Source: an uncultured Eubacteriales bacterium (GTDB lineage: Bacteria; Bacillota; Clostridia; Christensenellales; Aristaeellaceae). From it: a DNA stretch of 64,000 bases. The position numbers were made by a program, and so were the translations under genes. The DNA is taken from assembly GCA_902778055.1 (NCBI GenBank), contig CACYWL010000007.1, positions 124,001-188,000 of the forward strand, given 5' to 3'. This document shows, piece by piece, positions 1-8,693 of this stretch. The notes under the pieces were generated by a model. That model saw only the letters and a list, made by a program, of their open reading frames with translations. It was not told the origin of the DNA and ran no database searches. Numbering within the stretch: position 1 is the first letter of the stretch; every line of letters starts with the position of its first letter.

Positions 1-78
1 AAGCTGGAGTTGCTGTTTCTTATCATTCTGATCGATTTCTTCGGAATGCGTCCATGATTCCCGGATAGCTGTCCGCGT

Positions 79-1239
79 TTATTTGCATGCCTCAAGAATG
101 ATTTCCGCAGCTTCTGCCAAAAGGGAAAAGGGGATATTCAGCGCGGGAAGAAGACGGACCTTCTCCTTGGCAGTCAGGCAAAGAACTCCGTTTTGCATGC
201 AGGCCGTGACTACTTCCGAAGCCGGACGCACCGTTTTCAGTCCAAGCATCAGCCCGAGTCCTGAGACCGCCTCTACCCCCGGCGCGTTTTCAAACTGACA
301 GCGAAGATATTCTCCTTTGCTCCGGACTTCGGAAAGAAGCGCTTCGTCAATCCGGTTCAGAACGCTGAGCGCCGCGGCGCAGCAGACGGGATTTCCTCCG
401 AAGGTGGAGCCGTGATCCCCAAAGTGGAAAACATCCTGAACTCTTTCGCCCAATAGGGTTGCGCCCAGGGGAAGGCCTCCGGCCAGCCCTTTGGCGGTTG
501 AAACCACATCCGGCTTCACGCCGAAATGCATATAGGAATACAGCTCTCCGGTCCTGCCGTTTCCGGTCTGCACTTCGTCCACCATAAACAGATAATTCCT
601 GCTTTTCGCCCATTCGGCTACGGTCTGAATATAATCCGCCGGCAGGGGCAGAACACCGCCTTCGCCCTGAATGCATTCCAGCAGCACGCCCGCCACACGG
701 CCCGTTTCAATCACTTTCTCCAGGGCATCCGGATCGCCAGCCGGAACAGAAACAAAGCCCGGTGTCAGAGGCTGAAACAGTTCATGATAATGATCCTGGC
801 CCGTAGCGGCCAGAGTGGTCAGGGTTCGGCCATGAAAAGAGTTTTCCATGGTAACAATGATATTCTTCTCCGGACCGTAATGGTCGGATGCCCATTTCCG
901 CGCCGCTTTGATCGCACATTCGTTCGCCTCTGCGCCGGAGTTGCTGAAGAAGACCTTTTTCATGCCCGTGCGGAGGCAGAGCTTCTCGGCGAGCTCCGTG
1001 CAAGGCTCCGTGTAATAGAGATTCGACATATGCTGCACCTTGCCCAGCTGGGCGATGACAGCCTCCTGCCAGAGAGGATCCGAAACGCCGAACGAGGTCA
1101 CCGCAATGCCGCTGCCAAGATCGATATATCTCTTTCCCTGGCTGTCAAAGACTTCTGATCCGGCTCCGCGCACTATTTCCAGCGGAAACCGTTTGTAGGT
1201 CGGCGCAATATACATCTGATCCTTTTCAAAAACGTTCAT
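79..1239 (-). CDS. argD: Acetylornithine aminotransferase
   Basis: PLP enzyme that converts N-acetylglutamate 5-semialdehyde to N-acetylornithine with glutamate as amino donor, in cytosolic arginine synthesis. The 386-residue product has the usual length. Visible motifs are SNSGAEANE (about residues 99-107, cofactor phosphate region), VDEVQTGNGRTG near 220, the Schiff-base lysine in STAKGLAGG near 250 and GSTFGGNPVC near 280. The start has an AAGGAG site about 8 bases upstream. It is the last gene of argC-J-B-D and begins 20 bases after the argB stop, so it is surely co-transcribed. Succinylornithine or 4-aminobutyrate transaminases share the fold, but the operon settles the role. The 78 bases beyond its stop, up to the window edge, show nothing I can identify. 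Confidence 0.96.
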   Translation of the reverse strand: MNVFEKDQMYIAPTYKRFPLEIVRGAGSEVFDSQGKRYIDLGSGIAVTSFGVSDPLWQEAVIAQLGKVQHMSNLYYTEPCTELAEKLCLRTGMKKVFFSNSGAEANECAIKAARKWASDHYGPEKNIIVTMENSFHGRTLTTLAATGQDHYHELFQPLTPGFVSVPAGDPDALEKVIETGRVAGVLLECIQGEGGVLPLPADYIQTVAEWAKSRNYLFMVDEVQTGNGRTGELYSYMHFGVKPDVVSTAKGLAGGLPLGATLLGERVQDVFHFGDHGSTFGGNPVCCAAALSVLNRIDEALLSEVRSKGEYLRCQFENAPGVEAVSGLGLMLGLKTVRPASEVVTACMQNGVLCLTAKEKVRLLPALNIPFSLLAEAAEIILEACK

Positions 1240-1259
1240 CTTCGGCTCCTTGATTCTTT

Positions 1260-2123
1260 TCAGTCCGGATGTATCCAGGTACCGGCACCTTCATCCGTCA
1301 GAAGTTCCATCAGAATCGAATGAGGTATCCGACCGTCCATAATGACCGCGTTGCGGACTCCCTGTTCCAGGGCCGTGACACAGCAGCCAACCTTGGGAAT
1401 CATCCCTCCGGAGATGATTCCGGTTTCCTTCAGATGTGCAACCTGGGTCAGCGAAAGCTCGGAAATCAGCGAAGCGGGATCATTTCTGTCCCTGAGAACC
1501 CCGGCAATATCAGTCATCAGAATCAGACGTTCCGCCTCAAGTGCCCCGGCAATATGAGCGGCGGCCGTATCTCCGTTGATATTATAGGAATGGCCTTCCC
1601 TGTCGCATCCCACCGTGGAGATGACAGGGATGTAGCCGTTGCTGAGAAGGTCTGTAATGGGTCGGATATGTACCTTGGTGATATCTCCCACAAAACCGAG
1701 CTTTTCATCCCGGATCCGGCATTCGATCAGTCTTCCGTCAATTCCGCTGAGACCAATGGCTTTCCCGCCTTTCATCTCGAGCAGATTCACCAGTGTCTTG
1801 TTGACTTTGCCGGCAAGCACCATCTGGACAATATCCACGGTTTCCTGATCTGTCACCCTGAGGCCGTCGACAAACTCCGGCTGCTTGCCCATCCGGGTCA
1901 TCATATCACTGATTTCCGGCCCTCCGCCGTGAACAAGAACGATCTTGACTCCGATGAGCCAGAGCAGGACAATATCCTCCATGACCTGCTGCTTCAGGAC
2001 CTCATTGATCATGGCGTTGCCGCCGTATTTCACTACAACGATTTTCCCGACATAGCGGCGGATATAGGGGAGTGCCTGGGTAAGCACCTCCGCGCGCTGA
2101 GCGTTAGAAAAGCTTTCTCCCAT
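1260..2123 (-). CDS. argB: Acetylglutamate kinase
   Basis: Phosphorylates N-acetylglutamate with ATP, the second step of arginine synthesis. Amino-acid kinase fold; visible signatures are VVKYGGNAM near the N-terminus (phosphate loop), LVHGGGPEIS (substrate binding) and SGIDGRL with TDIAGVLRD in the nucleotide part. The frame stays open to 2186, but I place the start at ATG 2123 (287 aa), because GGAAGG lies just upstream there and the family begins at this point; the extra 21 residues would be unusual. It follows argJ and precedes argD by 20 bases. Members with an N-terminal helix are arginine-inhibited; I see no long extension that would decide this. Confidence 0.95.
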   Translation of the reverse strand: MGESFSNAQRAEVLTQALPYIRRYVGKIVVVKYGGNAMINEVLKQQVMEDIVLLWLIGVKIVLVHGGGPEISDMMTRMGKQPEFVDGLRVTDQETVDIVQMVLAGKVNKTLVNLLEMKGGKAIGLSGIDGRLIECRIRDEKLGFVGDITKVHIRPITDLLSNGYIPVISTVGCDREGHSYNINGDTAAAHIAGALEAERLILMTDIAGVLRDRNDPASLISELSLTQVAHLKETGIISGGMIPKVGCCVTALEQGVRNAVIMDGRIPHSILMELLTDEGAGTWIHPD

Positions 2124-2182
2124 CTGATCCTTCCTTTCCGGCCCGGCTTGAGCCGATCGGTCCGCCGCGGCGATTTGAGGCT

Positions 2183-3397
2183 TCACGTACGGTAATCTCC
2201 GTTGATCTTGACATAATCATAGGTCAGATCGCATCCCCAGGCCGTGGCGGAAGCATCTCCCTCCTGCAGATGAACCAGGATCGTTATTTCCTTTTCCGAA
2301 AGGATTTTTTTCGCCTTTTCCTCGGAAAAAGGAACTCCCGCCCCGTTCTCACAGACGGAGATCCTGCCCGCCGGACTGGAAAACGCAACGTCAATCCGGT
2401 TAACATCCATGGGAACACCGCTGTATCCTATGGCACAGAGGACCCTGCCCCAGTTTGCGTCGGCACCAAACATCGCCGCCTTTAACAGGCTGGAACAGAT
2501 GACGCTTTTTGCGACTTTTTTTGCGTCCGTCTCTGAAGCAGCGCCGTTTACCTGGCATTCCAGCATTTTGGTTGCACCTTCGCCGTCGCCGGCAATGAGA
2601 CGGCAGAGCTGAATATTGACCGTGTTCAGTGCCTTCATGAACGTATCAAATGCTTCTCCTTCCGAATCGATGGCAGGATTGCCGGCCATACCGTTCGCGA
2701 GGAGAACGACCATATCATTCGTGGAGGTATCGCCGTCCACGCTGACCATATTGAAGGTATTCTGAATGTCTCCGGAAAGCGCCTTCCGGAGCATCGGGGC
2801 GGTGATGGCAGCATCGGTCGTAATAAAAACCAGCATGGTTGCCATATTGGGGTGAATCATGCCGCTTCCCTTGGCGATTCCGCCCAGACGGCAGACTTTT
2901 CCGTCCAGCTCAAACTCCACCGCGACCTCTTTTTTCACCGTATCCGTCGTCATGATGCCTTCGGCGGCCGCGTCGCACCCGTGAACCGAAAGACCTTCCT
3001 TCAGCTCTGTGATTCCGGAAGCAACAGGCTCCAGGCTCATTGGCTCGCCAATCACTCCGGTGGAAGCCACGACAACATCCTCCGGGGAGATGGAAAGCGC
3101 TTTTGCGGTTATTTCGGCCATGCCTTCCGCAATCTCGATGCCGTTGGCATTGCAGGTATTGGCATTCCCGCTGTTGCAGATGACTGCCTGAGCCCGGCCG
3201 TTCGAGAGATGCTCCTTTGTAACCGTAAGGGGAGCTCCCTTGACAAGATTCGTCGTATAAACCGCGGCGCAGGCAGCCGGAACCTCACTGAAAATCAGTG
3301 ACAGATCACGCTTGGTGCGGTTCTTCCGAATACCGCAGTGAATGCCGTTGGCCAGAAAGCCTTTTGCTGCGCAGACGCCGCCTTCAGTCAGGTGCAT
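2183..3397 (-). CDS. argJ: Bifunctional ornithine acetyltransferase / N-acetylglutamate synthase
   Basis: Transfers the acetyl group from N-acetylornithine to glutamate (recycling) and in the bifunctional form also acetylates glutamate with acetyl-CoA. The precursor of 404 residues self-cleaves before a threonine into alpha and beta chains; the cleavage motif is visible in HPNMATMLVF near residue 190, after KGSGMIHPNM. Other family marks are CNSGNANTCN near 75 and the C-terminal VKINGDYRT. With argJ present, a separate argA or argE is not required, which fits the cyclic arginine pathway usual in Bacillota. It lies between argC and argB; about 60 bases separate its stop from the argB start. 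Confidence 0.96.
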   Translation of the reverse strand: MHLTEGGVCAAKGFLANGIHCGIRKNRTKRDLSLIFSEVPAACAAVYTTNLVKGAPLTVTKEHLSNGRAQAVICNSGNANTCNANGIEIAEGMAEITAKALSISPEDVVVASTGVIGEPMSLEPVASGITELKEGLSVHGCDAAAEGIMTTDTVKKEVAVEFELDGKVCRLGGIAKGSGMIHPNMATMLVFITTDAAITAPMLRKALSGDIQNTFNMVSVDGDTSTNDMVVLLANGMAGNPAIDSEGEAFDTFMKALNTVNIQLCRLIAGDGEGATKMLECQVNGAASETDAKKVAKSVICSSLLKAAMFGADANWGRVLCAIGYSGVPMDVNRIDVAFSSPAGRISVCENGAGVPFSEEKAKKILSEKEITILVHLQEGDASATAWGCDLTYDYVKINGDYRT

Positions 3398-3471
3398 GTT
3401 GAATTACCTCCCCATGTAATAAACCGTCTGACCCTTCAACCGGACAAACAGCAGTTCTATTATATCCCAAT

Positions 3472-4401
3472 TCATGACAGACACAAGCCAGTTTCTTCCG
3501 GGAGTCCGAACCTGAGATTCATGTTCTGTATCGCTGCACCGGAAGCCCCCTTGCCAAGGTTGTCGAAGCGGGAAATCAGCAGAATTCTCTCTTCATTCCC
3601 GGTGACGGTGATTTCAAGGCTGTCCCTTCCGGAAAGGCCTGCGGCGGAGCAGAATCCGTTTTCTGTCCCTGCTTCCGTCAGATGAATCAATTTGGAACCG
3701 TCATAGTAAGCCCGGTACAGATCCGGAAGCGAGGAGACGGGAATCCGCAGCTGATCCGCAAAGAGAGGAACCGTTACCTCCATTCCTGCATAAAACGGCG
3801 CCACGACAGGGGAGAAGACAGGTTCGAAACGGAGACCGGAGACGATACGCATCTCAGGAAGATGCTTGTGCCTCTGACCCAGGGCATATTGGCGCGGAGC
3901 ATCCAGCAAAGGATCTCTCCCGGAAGCTTCGTATTCCGCAATCATTTTTTTCCCTCCGCCGGAATAACCGGTCAGAGAGAAACAGGACAGCCTCGCATCC
4001 GGCGAAATCGCACCTTCTCCGATCAGCGGAACAACCAGGGAGATAAACCCGGTTGCATGACAGCCCGGGTTGGCAATTCTGCAGGAGGATTGAATCTGCT
4101 GCCGCAGCCCGTTCACTTCGGGAAATCCGTACGTCCAGGCCGGACTGACGCGGTGCGCCGTGGAGGTATCGATAACCACTGTATCCGGATTGGATACCAT
4201 TTCGACGGCTTCCCTGGCCGCATCATCCGGCAGGCAAAGAAAAGCGACCTCCGCGCTGTTCAGCGCGTCCCTGCGTGCAGAAGGGTCCTTTCTGAGTTCC
4301 TCGGGCAGGGTATACAGCTGTATATCCTTTCGTTCGCGGAGCCGATCCAGGATGCGGAGACCTGTGGTTCCGCTGCTTCCATCAACAAACGCCCTGATCA
4401 A
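3472..4401 (-). CDS. argC: N-acetyl-gamma-glutamyl-phosphate reductase, short type 2 form
   Basis: NADPH-dependent reduction of N-acetylglutamyl phosphate to the semialdehyde, third step of arginine synthesis. The 309-residue length and N-terminal VDGSSGTTGLRIL match the short type 2 (AGPR_2) branch rather than the roughly 345-residue type 1. The catalytic cysteine sits in NPGCHATGF near residue 110, and HLPEM near 205 is a conserved active-site segment. First gene of the minus-strand arginine operon, 74 bases before argJ. An ARG-box palindrome and a TTGACA element lie just upstream (4458-4491), so arginine/ArgR control at this start is likely. Confidence 0.95.
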   Translation of the reverse strand: MIRAFVDGSSGTTGLRILDRLRERKDIQLYTLPEELRKDPSARRDALNSAEVAFLCLPDDAAREAVEMVSNPDTVVIDTSTAHRVSPAWTYGFPEVNGLRQQIQSSCRIANPGCHATGFISLVVPLIGEGAISPDARLSCFSLTGYSGGGKKMIAEYEASGRDPLLDAPRQYALGQRHKHLPEMRIVSGLRFEPVFSPVVAPFYAGMEVTVPLFADQLRIPVSSLPDLYRAYYDGSKLIHLTEAGTENGFCSAAGLSGRDSLEITVTGNEERILLISRFDNLGKGASGAAIQNMNLRFGLPEETGLCLS

Positions 4402-4457
4402 TCGTCAGCACCTCCTCCGTATCTCATCGTCAGAATACTCACTATAATACGGATAAT

Positions 4458-4491
4458 TGCATATTTATGCACCGAATCATCCTTCTGTCAA
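4458..4491 (-). promoter_or_regulatory. argC promoter with ARG box
   Basis: On the minus strand TTGACA (4486-4491) is followed 16 bases later by CATAAA, and the 14-base palindrome TGCATAAATATGCA (4458-4471) covers this -10. It matches the ARG box consensus TGNATWWWWATNCA exactly, so an ArgR/AhrC repressor bound here would block RNA polymerase when arginine is plentiful. No argR gene lies in the window. The promoter assignment is inference from spacing. Confidence 0.75.
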
Positions 4492-4609
4492 GTGTTTCTT
4501 CCAGTACAAGCATAAAAAATACAAGATAAATCCTTCGGCAGGCAGTTTTCCCGGGTCTGCCGCTTTTGTCCGCCGGGGCCGTGCTGTTTTCATGATTTGA
4601 TTTCGCTTC

Positions 4610-4639
4610 TTGAACGGGCACCCTGAAATATGATATGAT
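4610..4639 (+). promoter_or_regulatory. Sigma-A promoter of the PLP lyase-like gene
   Basis: TTGAAC (4610-4615), an 18-base spacer and TATGAT (4634-4639), about 40 bases before the ATG at 4681. It is back to back with the arginine operon promoter. Confidence 0.65.
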
Positions 4640-4680
4640 GACCGCGGTTTATCCAATGAATTGCAGCAGAGGCAGGATGA

Positions 4681-5928
4681 ATGAAGGAACAGACGGAACG
4701 CATGATTCAATACGCGGAAGCAGCGCTGAAGGATGCCTACGCGGAACAGGAAATCGTAGAAGAGAAAAGGACCCGGCAAATCCTTGATGTTTTCAGGAAG
4801 CATCAGGTCAGCTATCGACATTTCTCTCCGACCACCGGATACGGATATGACGATGTAGGAAGAGATACCCTCGAGAAGATTTATGCAGATGTCTTTCATA
4901 CCGAAGCAGCGCTGATGCGTCCTCACATCGCAAGCGGTACTTCCGCACTCAGCCTGACGCTTTTCGGCCTGACCAGACCAGGGGACCGCATTCTGAGCGT
5001 CACCGGGCTGCCTTACGATACACTCTGGGGTATCATCGGCATCGGAAAGGAAACACCGCCCGGGTCGCTGAAGGAAATGGGTGTCGGCTTTGACTGTGTG
5101 GATCTGAAGAAGGATGGAACGATCGATCTGGAAGCGGTCGAAGCGGCCATGACGCCCCGGACGACATTGGTCATTGCTCAGAGAAGCCGCGGGTATGCAT
5201 GGCGTCCCAGCCTGATGCCGGAAGCCTTCGAGCCGCTTTCGGATCTGCTTCACCGCCGTTATCCGGGAGTGCTTTTCATGGTCGACAATTGCTACGGAGA
5301 GTTTGTCCGGGAAAAAGAACCGACTGACTTCGGCGCTGATGTCTGCGTGGGAAGCCTGATCAAAAACCCCGGCGGCGGCATCGCGCCCACGGGAGGCTAT
5401 ATTGCGGGCAGCAGGGAGTCGGTGGAGCGCGTGGCCTGGCGTCTGACCGCGCCAGGACTCGGCCGTGAAATCGGATCCTATGCGGGTGACTACCGTCCCT
5501 GGTATCAGGGGCTGTTCATGGCTCCTCATACTGTCTGCCAGGCAGTCAAAACCGCGCTTCTTGCCGCAAGACTTTTTGAAGACCTTGGTATGAAGACATC
5601 TCCATCCTCTGCTGAACGCAGAGCGGATATCATACAGGCGATTCAGATGGGAACGCCGGAGCGTCTTGTTGCTTTCTGTCAGGGGATACAGTCGGCCAGT
5701 CCCATCGATTCCATGGCTTTGCCGGAACCCTGGGACATGCCCGGATACGACGACAGGGTCGTTATGGCTGCCGGAACCTTTGTTGCGGGGGCAAGCATTG
5801 AACTGAGCTGCGACGGGCCGATGAGGGAACCCTATACCGCCTATATGCAGGGCGGTCTGACATACACGCACGGAAGAATTGCCCTGGCGGAAGCGCTGAA
5901 TCGCATGATTATCGCCGGAGCTCTTTAA
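4681..5928 (+). CDS. Methionine gamma-lyase family protein (YnbB / aluminium-resistance type)
   Basis: PLP-dependent protein of the COG4100 family (B. subtilis YnbB), related to cystathionine gamma-synthase and methionine gamma-lyase. It is 415 residues, full length. Seen: RPHIASGTSALSLTLFGLTRPGD near residue 80, VDNCYGEF near 200 with the conserved aspartate, and the PLP lysine in GSLIKNPGGGIAPTGGYIAG near 225. The real substrate of this family is not established; the aluminium-resistance label comes from old overexpression phenotypes. It has its own promoter and sits alone between the arginine operon and the transketolase pair. Confidence 0.88.
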   Translation: MKEQTERMIQYAEAALKDAYAEQEIVEEKRTRQILDVFRKHQVSYRHFSPTTGYGYDDVGRDTLEKIYADVFHTEAALMRPHIASGTSALSLTLFGLTRPGDRILSVTGLPYDTLWGIIGIGKETPPGSLKEMGVGFDCVDLKKDGTIDLEAVEAAMTPRTTLVIAQRSRGYAWRPSLMPEAFEPLSDLLHRRYPGVLFMVDNCYGEFVREKEPTDFGADVCVGSLIKNPGGGIAPTGGYIAGSRESVERVAWRLTAPGLGREIGSYAGDYRPWYQGLFMAPHTVCQAVKTALLAARLFEDLGMKTSPSSAERRADIIQAIQMGTPERLVAFCQGIQSASPIDSMALPEPWDMPGYDDRVVMAAGTFVAGASIELSCDGPMREPYTAYMQGGLTYTHGRIALAEALNRMIIAGAL

Positions 5929-5934
5929 AAACGA

Positions 5935-5964
5935 TTGACAAAGGAAGAATAATAATCATATAAT
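5935..5964 (+). promoter_or_regulatory. Consensus sigma-A promoter of the transketolase genes
   Basis: TTGACA (5935-5940), an 18-base spacer and TATAAT (5959-5964). Both hexamers are perfect; transcription would begin near 5971, leaving a short leader with GGAGG at 5981. Confidence 0.8.
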
Positions 5965-5995
5965 TATTGAAAGAACTCAAGGAGGTTGAGTGAAT

Positions 5996-6811
5996 ATGGA
6001 ACTTCAGGCTTTGAAGGACACCGCCAGACAGGTTCGTCGGGATATTATCACGATGACGGCGAAGGCCGGTGCCGGCCATCCGGGCGGATCACTGAGCAGC
6101 ACGGATGTGCTTGTTGCGCTGTATTTTGATGTCATGCAGGGCATTGATCCGAAAAATGATAAAAATCCGAACCGCGATCGTTTTGTCCTGAGCAAGGGGC
6201 ACGCCGCTCCGGCTCTGTACGGGACGCTGTGCGAACGCGGATATTTCGGAAGGGAAGAGTTCGACGGATTCCGTCAGCTTCACGGGATTCTGCAGGGGCA
6301 TCCGGATGTCAAGAAATGCCCCGGAGTGGATGCGTCCACCGGTTCCCTGGGGCAGGGAATCTCCATTGCCGTCGGAATGGCTCTGGGTGCAAAGCACACC
6401 GGAAACCCCTGTCATGTATATACAATCATTGGCGACGGCGAGAGCCAGGAAGGTCTTGTCTGGGAAGCCAGCATGGCGGCTGCGCACTATAAGCTGGACA
6501 ACCTGACGGTCATTCTGGACCATAATGGCATGCAGATTGACGGAACCAATGATGAAGTCATGAGTCTTGGCGATATTAAAGCCAAGGCTGTCGCCTTTGG
6601 ATACGATGTGATTGAAGTCGCCGACGGGAATGATATGCAGCAGGTGCTGGACGCGCTGCATGCGCCTGCCTGCCCCGGAAAACCCAGGTACATCCTGCTG
6701 AACACGCTGAAAGGCAAGGGAGTCAGTTACATGGAAGGCCAGGTTGGCTGGCATGGAAAAGCTCCAAATGCGGAACAGGCAGCAATGGCACTGAAGGAAC
6801 TGGAGGGCTGA
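5996..6811 (+). CDS. Transketolase, N-terminal (thiamine diphosphate-binding) subunit
   Basis: Together with the next gene this forms a split transketolase that moves two-carbon ketol units between sugar phosphates in the non-oxidative pentose phosphate pathway. It is 271 residues if started at ATG 5996, 10 bases after GGAGG (5981-5985); an in-frame GTG at 5990 is too close to that site. Seen: AGHPGGSLSS near 25, the gating histidine in SKGHAAPALYG near 65, and the thiamine-diphosphate motif starting GDGESQEG near 150 and ending in LDHNG. The C-terminal half is encoded separately by the gene starting 5 bases downstream, an arrangement common in Clostridia and archaea. Confidence 0.95.
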   Translation: MELQALKDTARQVRRDIITMTAKAGAGHPGGSLSSTDVLVALYFDVMQGIDPKNDKNPNRDRFVLSKGHAAPALYGTLCERGYFGREEFDGFRQLHGILQGHPDVKKCPGVDASTGSLGQGISIAVGMALGAKHTGNPCHVYTIIGDGESQEGLVWEASMAAAHYKLDNLTVILDHNGMQIDGTNDEVMSLGDIKAKAVAFGYDVIEVADGNDMQQVLDALHAPACPGKPRYILLNTLKGKGVSYMEGQVGWHGKAPNAEQAAMALKELEG

Positions 6812-6816
6812 AAAAA

Positions 6817-7743
6817 ATGGAAAAGAAGGCAGTACGGGTCGCCTATGGCGAGGCCCTTTGCAGGCTTGGCGAGCAGAATGACAGAGTGGTGGTGCTGGAT
6901 GCAGATCTGGCCGCCGCGACCATGACCAACGGATTCAAGAAACAATTCCCCAACCGCTTTTATGATTGCGGCATCGCGGAAGCGGACATGGTGGACATGG
7001 CCGCCGGTATGAGCACCATGGGCCTAATCCCATTCTGCTCCACATTCGCCGTTTTTGCCGGACGCTGCTATGATCAGATTCGGAATGGCGTCTGCTACCC
7101 CAGGTTCAACGTCAAATTTGGTTTCAGTCATGCCGGAATCACGCTGGGAGAGGACGGCGGAAGCCATCAGGCCATTGAAGATATCGCGCTGATGCGCGTT
7201 CTGCCCGGGATGACCGTGTTCGTCCCCAGTGACGCCAACGAGTGCTACCAGTGTGTGGAAGCCGCCGCGAAAATTGAAGGCCCGGTTTTCATCCGGACCG
7301 CGCGCCTTCCTTCGCCGGTGTACGACCCCCATCCTTTTGAGATGGGTAAAGGCGTTGTCCTGAAGGAAGGCAGGGACGGCGTGCTTTTCACCTGCGGCAT
7401 CATGAAGGAGCATGCCATTGAGGCAGTCGACCTCCTGGCCGGGGAAGGCATTGATCTGTCCCTGGTCACCTTCCATACCATTAAGCCTTTCGATGAGTCT
7501 CTGGCAAGAGAATTTGCGGCGAAAAACAAACACGTTTTTACGCTGGAAGAACACAGCATCATCGGCGGCCTGGGCGATACCGTGGCGTCGGCCGTCATTG
7601 GCCACGGAGTTGAAACCTTCCATAAGATCGGCATCAACGATGTGTTCGGTCAAAGCGGCAAGCCTGCAGATCTGTTAAAGGAATACGGACTGACCGGACC
7701 TCAGATTGCCGAAAACATCAAGAGTCATCTGAAACGGCCCTGA
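6817..7743 (+). CDS. Transketolase, C-terminal (pyrimidine-binding) subunit
   Basis: The partner of the preceding gene: 308 residues carrying the pyrimidine-binding and C-terminal transketolase domains. Seen: FYDCGIAEADMVDMAAGMS near 50 with the conserved glutamate that activates thiamine diphosphate, FGFSHAGITLGEDGGSHQ near 105, and the C-terminal domain with FTLEEHSIIGGLGDTVA near 245. The start follows the first subunit's stop by 5 bases with purine-rich sequence in between, so the two are co-translated. 1-deoxyxylulose-5-phosphate synthase is related, but that enzyme is a single long chain. Confidence 0.95.
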   Translation: MEKKAVRVAYGEALCRLGEQNDRVVVLDADLAAATMTNGFKKQFPNRFYDCGIAEADMVDMAAGMSTMGLIPFCSTFAVFAGRCYDQIRNGVCYPRFNVKFGFSHAGITLGEDGGSHQAIEDIALMRVLPGMTVFVPSDANECYQCVEAAAKIEGPVFIRTARLPSPVYDPHPFEMGKGVVLKEGRDGVLFTCGIMKEHAIEAVDLLAGEGIDLSLVTFHTIKPFDESLAREFAAKNKHVFTLEEHSIIGGLGDTVASAVIGHGVETFHKIGINDVFGQSGKPADLLKEYGLTGPQIAENIKSHLKRP

Positions 7744-7815
7744 TTGTTTCCGTTTCTGCCGGGCCTGACAGGATAAATGAGATAAACCCTAACAAGGCAA
7801 AGGAGGTAAAGATTT

Positions 7816-8484
7816 ATGGCTGATCTCGGAACAGGAATCAAGGGAATCTGGCTGAAAGGCATGGAAGCGATCGGCAATGCTGCTTCCAGTATTGCATCGA
7901 GCACAAAATCCAAGGTCGGCGAGATTAACCTCGTTAACCGCAGGAATGAAATTCTGAAGGACTTTGGAAATCAGGCCTATGTTCTCTGGCAGAAAGGCGC
8001 ACGGTTTCCCGATGAGCTGGAGGTTCAGCTGAAGGAGCTGGAAAAGCTCGATGAGCAGTTGAACGACCTGCGTGCGGAACGGCTGGCCGGCGTGAAGACG
8101 GAAGAAGGATCGGACAATCAGCCGGACGGCGAAGATGCTGCCGAGTCGAAGGAGGATTCACTTCCGGTCTCAGAAGAGGAAGCCACAGAAACGGCTGAGA
8201 CAGATGAACCCGGCGAGTTCTCTGCGGAAAATTCGGAGAATGTCGTTCCTGTCATTTCAACCGAGCAACCCGATGAAGCGCCGAAGCCCGTTTCGGATCT
8301 CAGCAGCACGATCAGTGATCTTTTTGAGTCTGCGCCGACAGCAGAGGAAGCGGCTGAGAAAGTGAACAGTGCGCTGGATTCGCTGGAGGACGGGCTGAAG
8401 CAGTTCAGCCAAAAGATCGATGACACTCTGGTTGAAGTATCGGATCAGATTTCGGACGGAAAGCCGGAGGATCCGAAACTGTAA
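7816..8484 (+). CDS. Acidic hypothetical protein with coiled segments
   Basis: 222 residues, family not recognised. Residues 1-75 are mixed and end in a probable coiled coil (ELEVQLKELEKLDEQLNDLRAE). Residues 95-165 are a low-complexity Glu/Ser/Ala stretch, probably disordered. A second heptad-like helix fills 175-215. There is no signal peptide and no membrane span. The start follows AAAGGAGG closely. A strong intrinsic terminator follows at 8503. It may be a small structural or scaffold protein, but nothing in the sequence fixes a role. It is the last gene before the repeat-bracketed island. Confidence 0.75.
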   Translation: MADLGTGIKGIWLKGMEAIGNAASSIASSTKSKVGEINLVNRRNEILKDFGNQAYVLWQKGARFPDELEVQLKELEKLDEQLNDLRAERLAGVKTEEGSDNQPDGEDAAESKEDSLPVSEEEATETAETDEPGEFSAENSENVVPVISTEQPDEAPKPVSDLSSTISDLFESAPTAEEAAEKVNSALDSLEDGLKQFSQKIDDTLVEVSDQISDGKPEDPKL

Positions 8485-8502
8485 GAAATTGCCTGAAAAC
8501 GA

Positions 8503-8539
8503 AAACGGCTGCGGTGAATCATCTCCCGCAGCCGTTTTT
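8503..8539 (+). terminator. Intrinsic terminator
   Basis: Perfect 12-bp stem (AAACGGCTGCGG with CCGCAGCCGTTT), an 11-base loop, then a T run. It ends the unit of the 7816 gene. Confidence 0.9.
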
Positions 8540-8571
8540 ATGTTGTTTCCGCAAAACTGTCCGGCCTGAGA

Positions 8572-8593
8572 TGTGAGGCTGCTCTCCATTTTT
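8572..8593 (+). repeat. 22-bp direct repeat, left copy
   Basis: The 22 bases beginning TGTGAGGCTG and ending CTCCATTTTT recur identically, in the same orientation, at 17753-17774. The two copies bracket the accessory region. By rough count, chance identity of this length within 64 kb is about 1 in 10,000. It may be an attachment-site core or a duplicated promoter-upstream segment. Confidence 0.85.
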
Positions 8594-8621
8594 TGAAAAA
8601 AATTTTTCGTATTCTCTGTCA

Positions 8622-8650
8622 TTGCATCATCTTCATGGTCGGGGTATAAT
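8622..8650 (+). promoter_or_regulatory. Sigma-A promoter of the AlbA_2 gene
   Basis: TTGCAT (8622-8627), a 17-base spacer and TATAAT (8645-8650), giving a start site near 8657. It decides the coding start: ATGs at 8622 and 8658 would be upstream of or at the transcript start, leaving 8694. Confidence 0.75.
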
Positions 8651-8693
8651 TAACTATATGGCATTTCTCTTTAGAAAGGATGGTGAACGCAGG

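Noticed and set aside
1..78. Possible further arg gene at the left edge
   Set aside because: No frame on either strand gives a recognisable start or product in 78 bases.
4477..5871. Minus-strand open frame of 464 codons
   Set aside because: It lies wholly opposite the well-supported PLP lyase-like gene and its translation has no recognisable domain; a codon-bias shadow.
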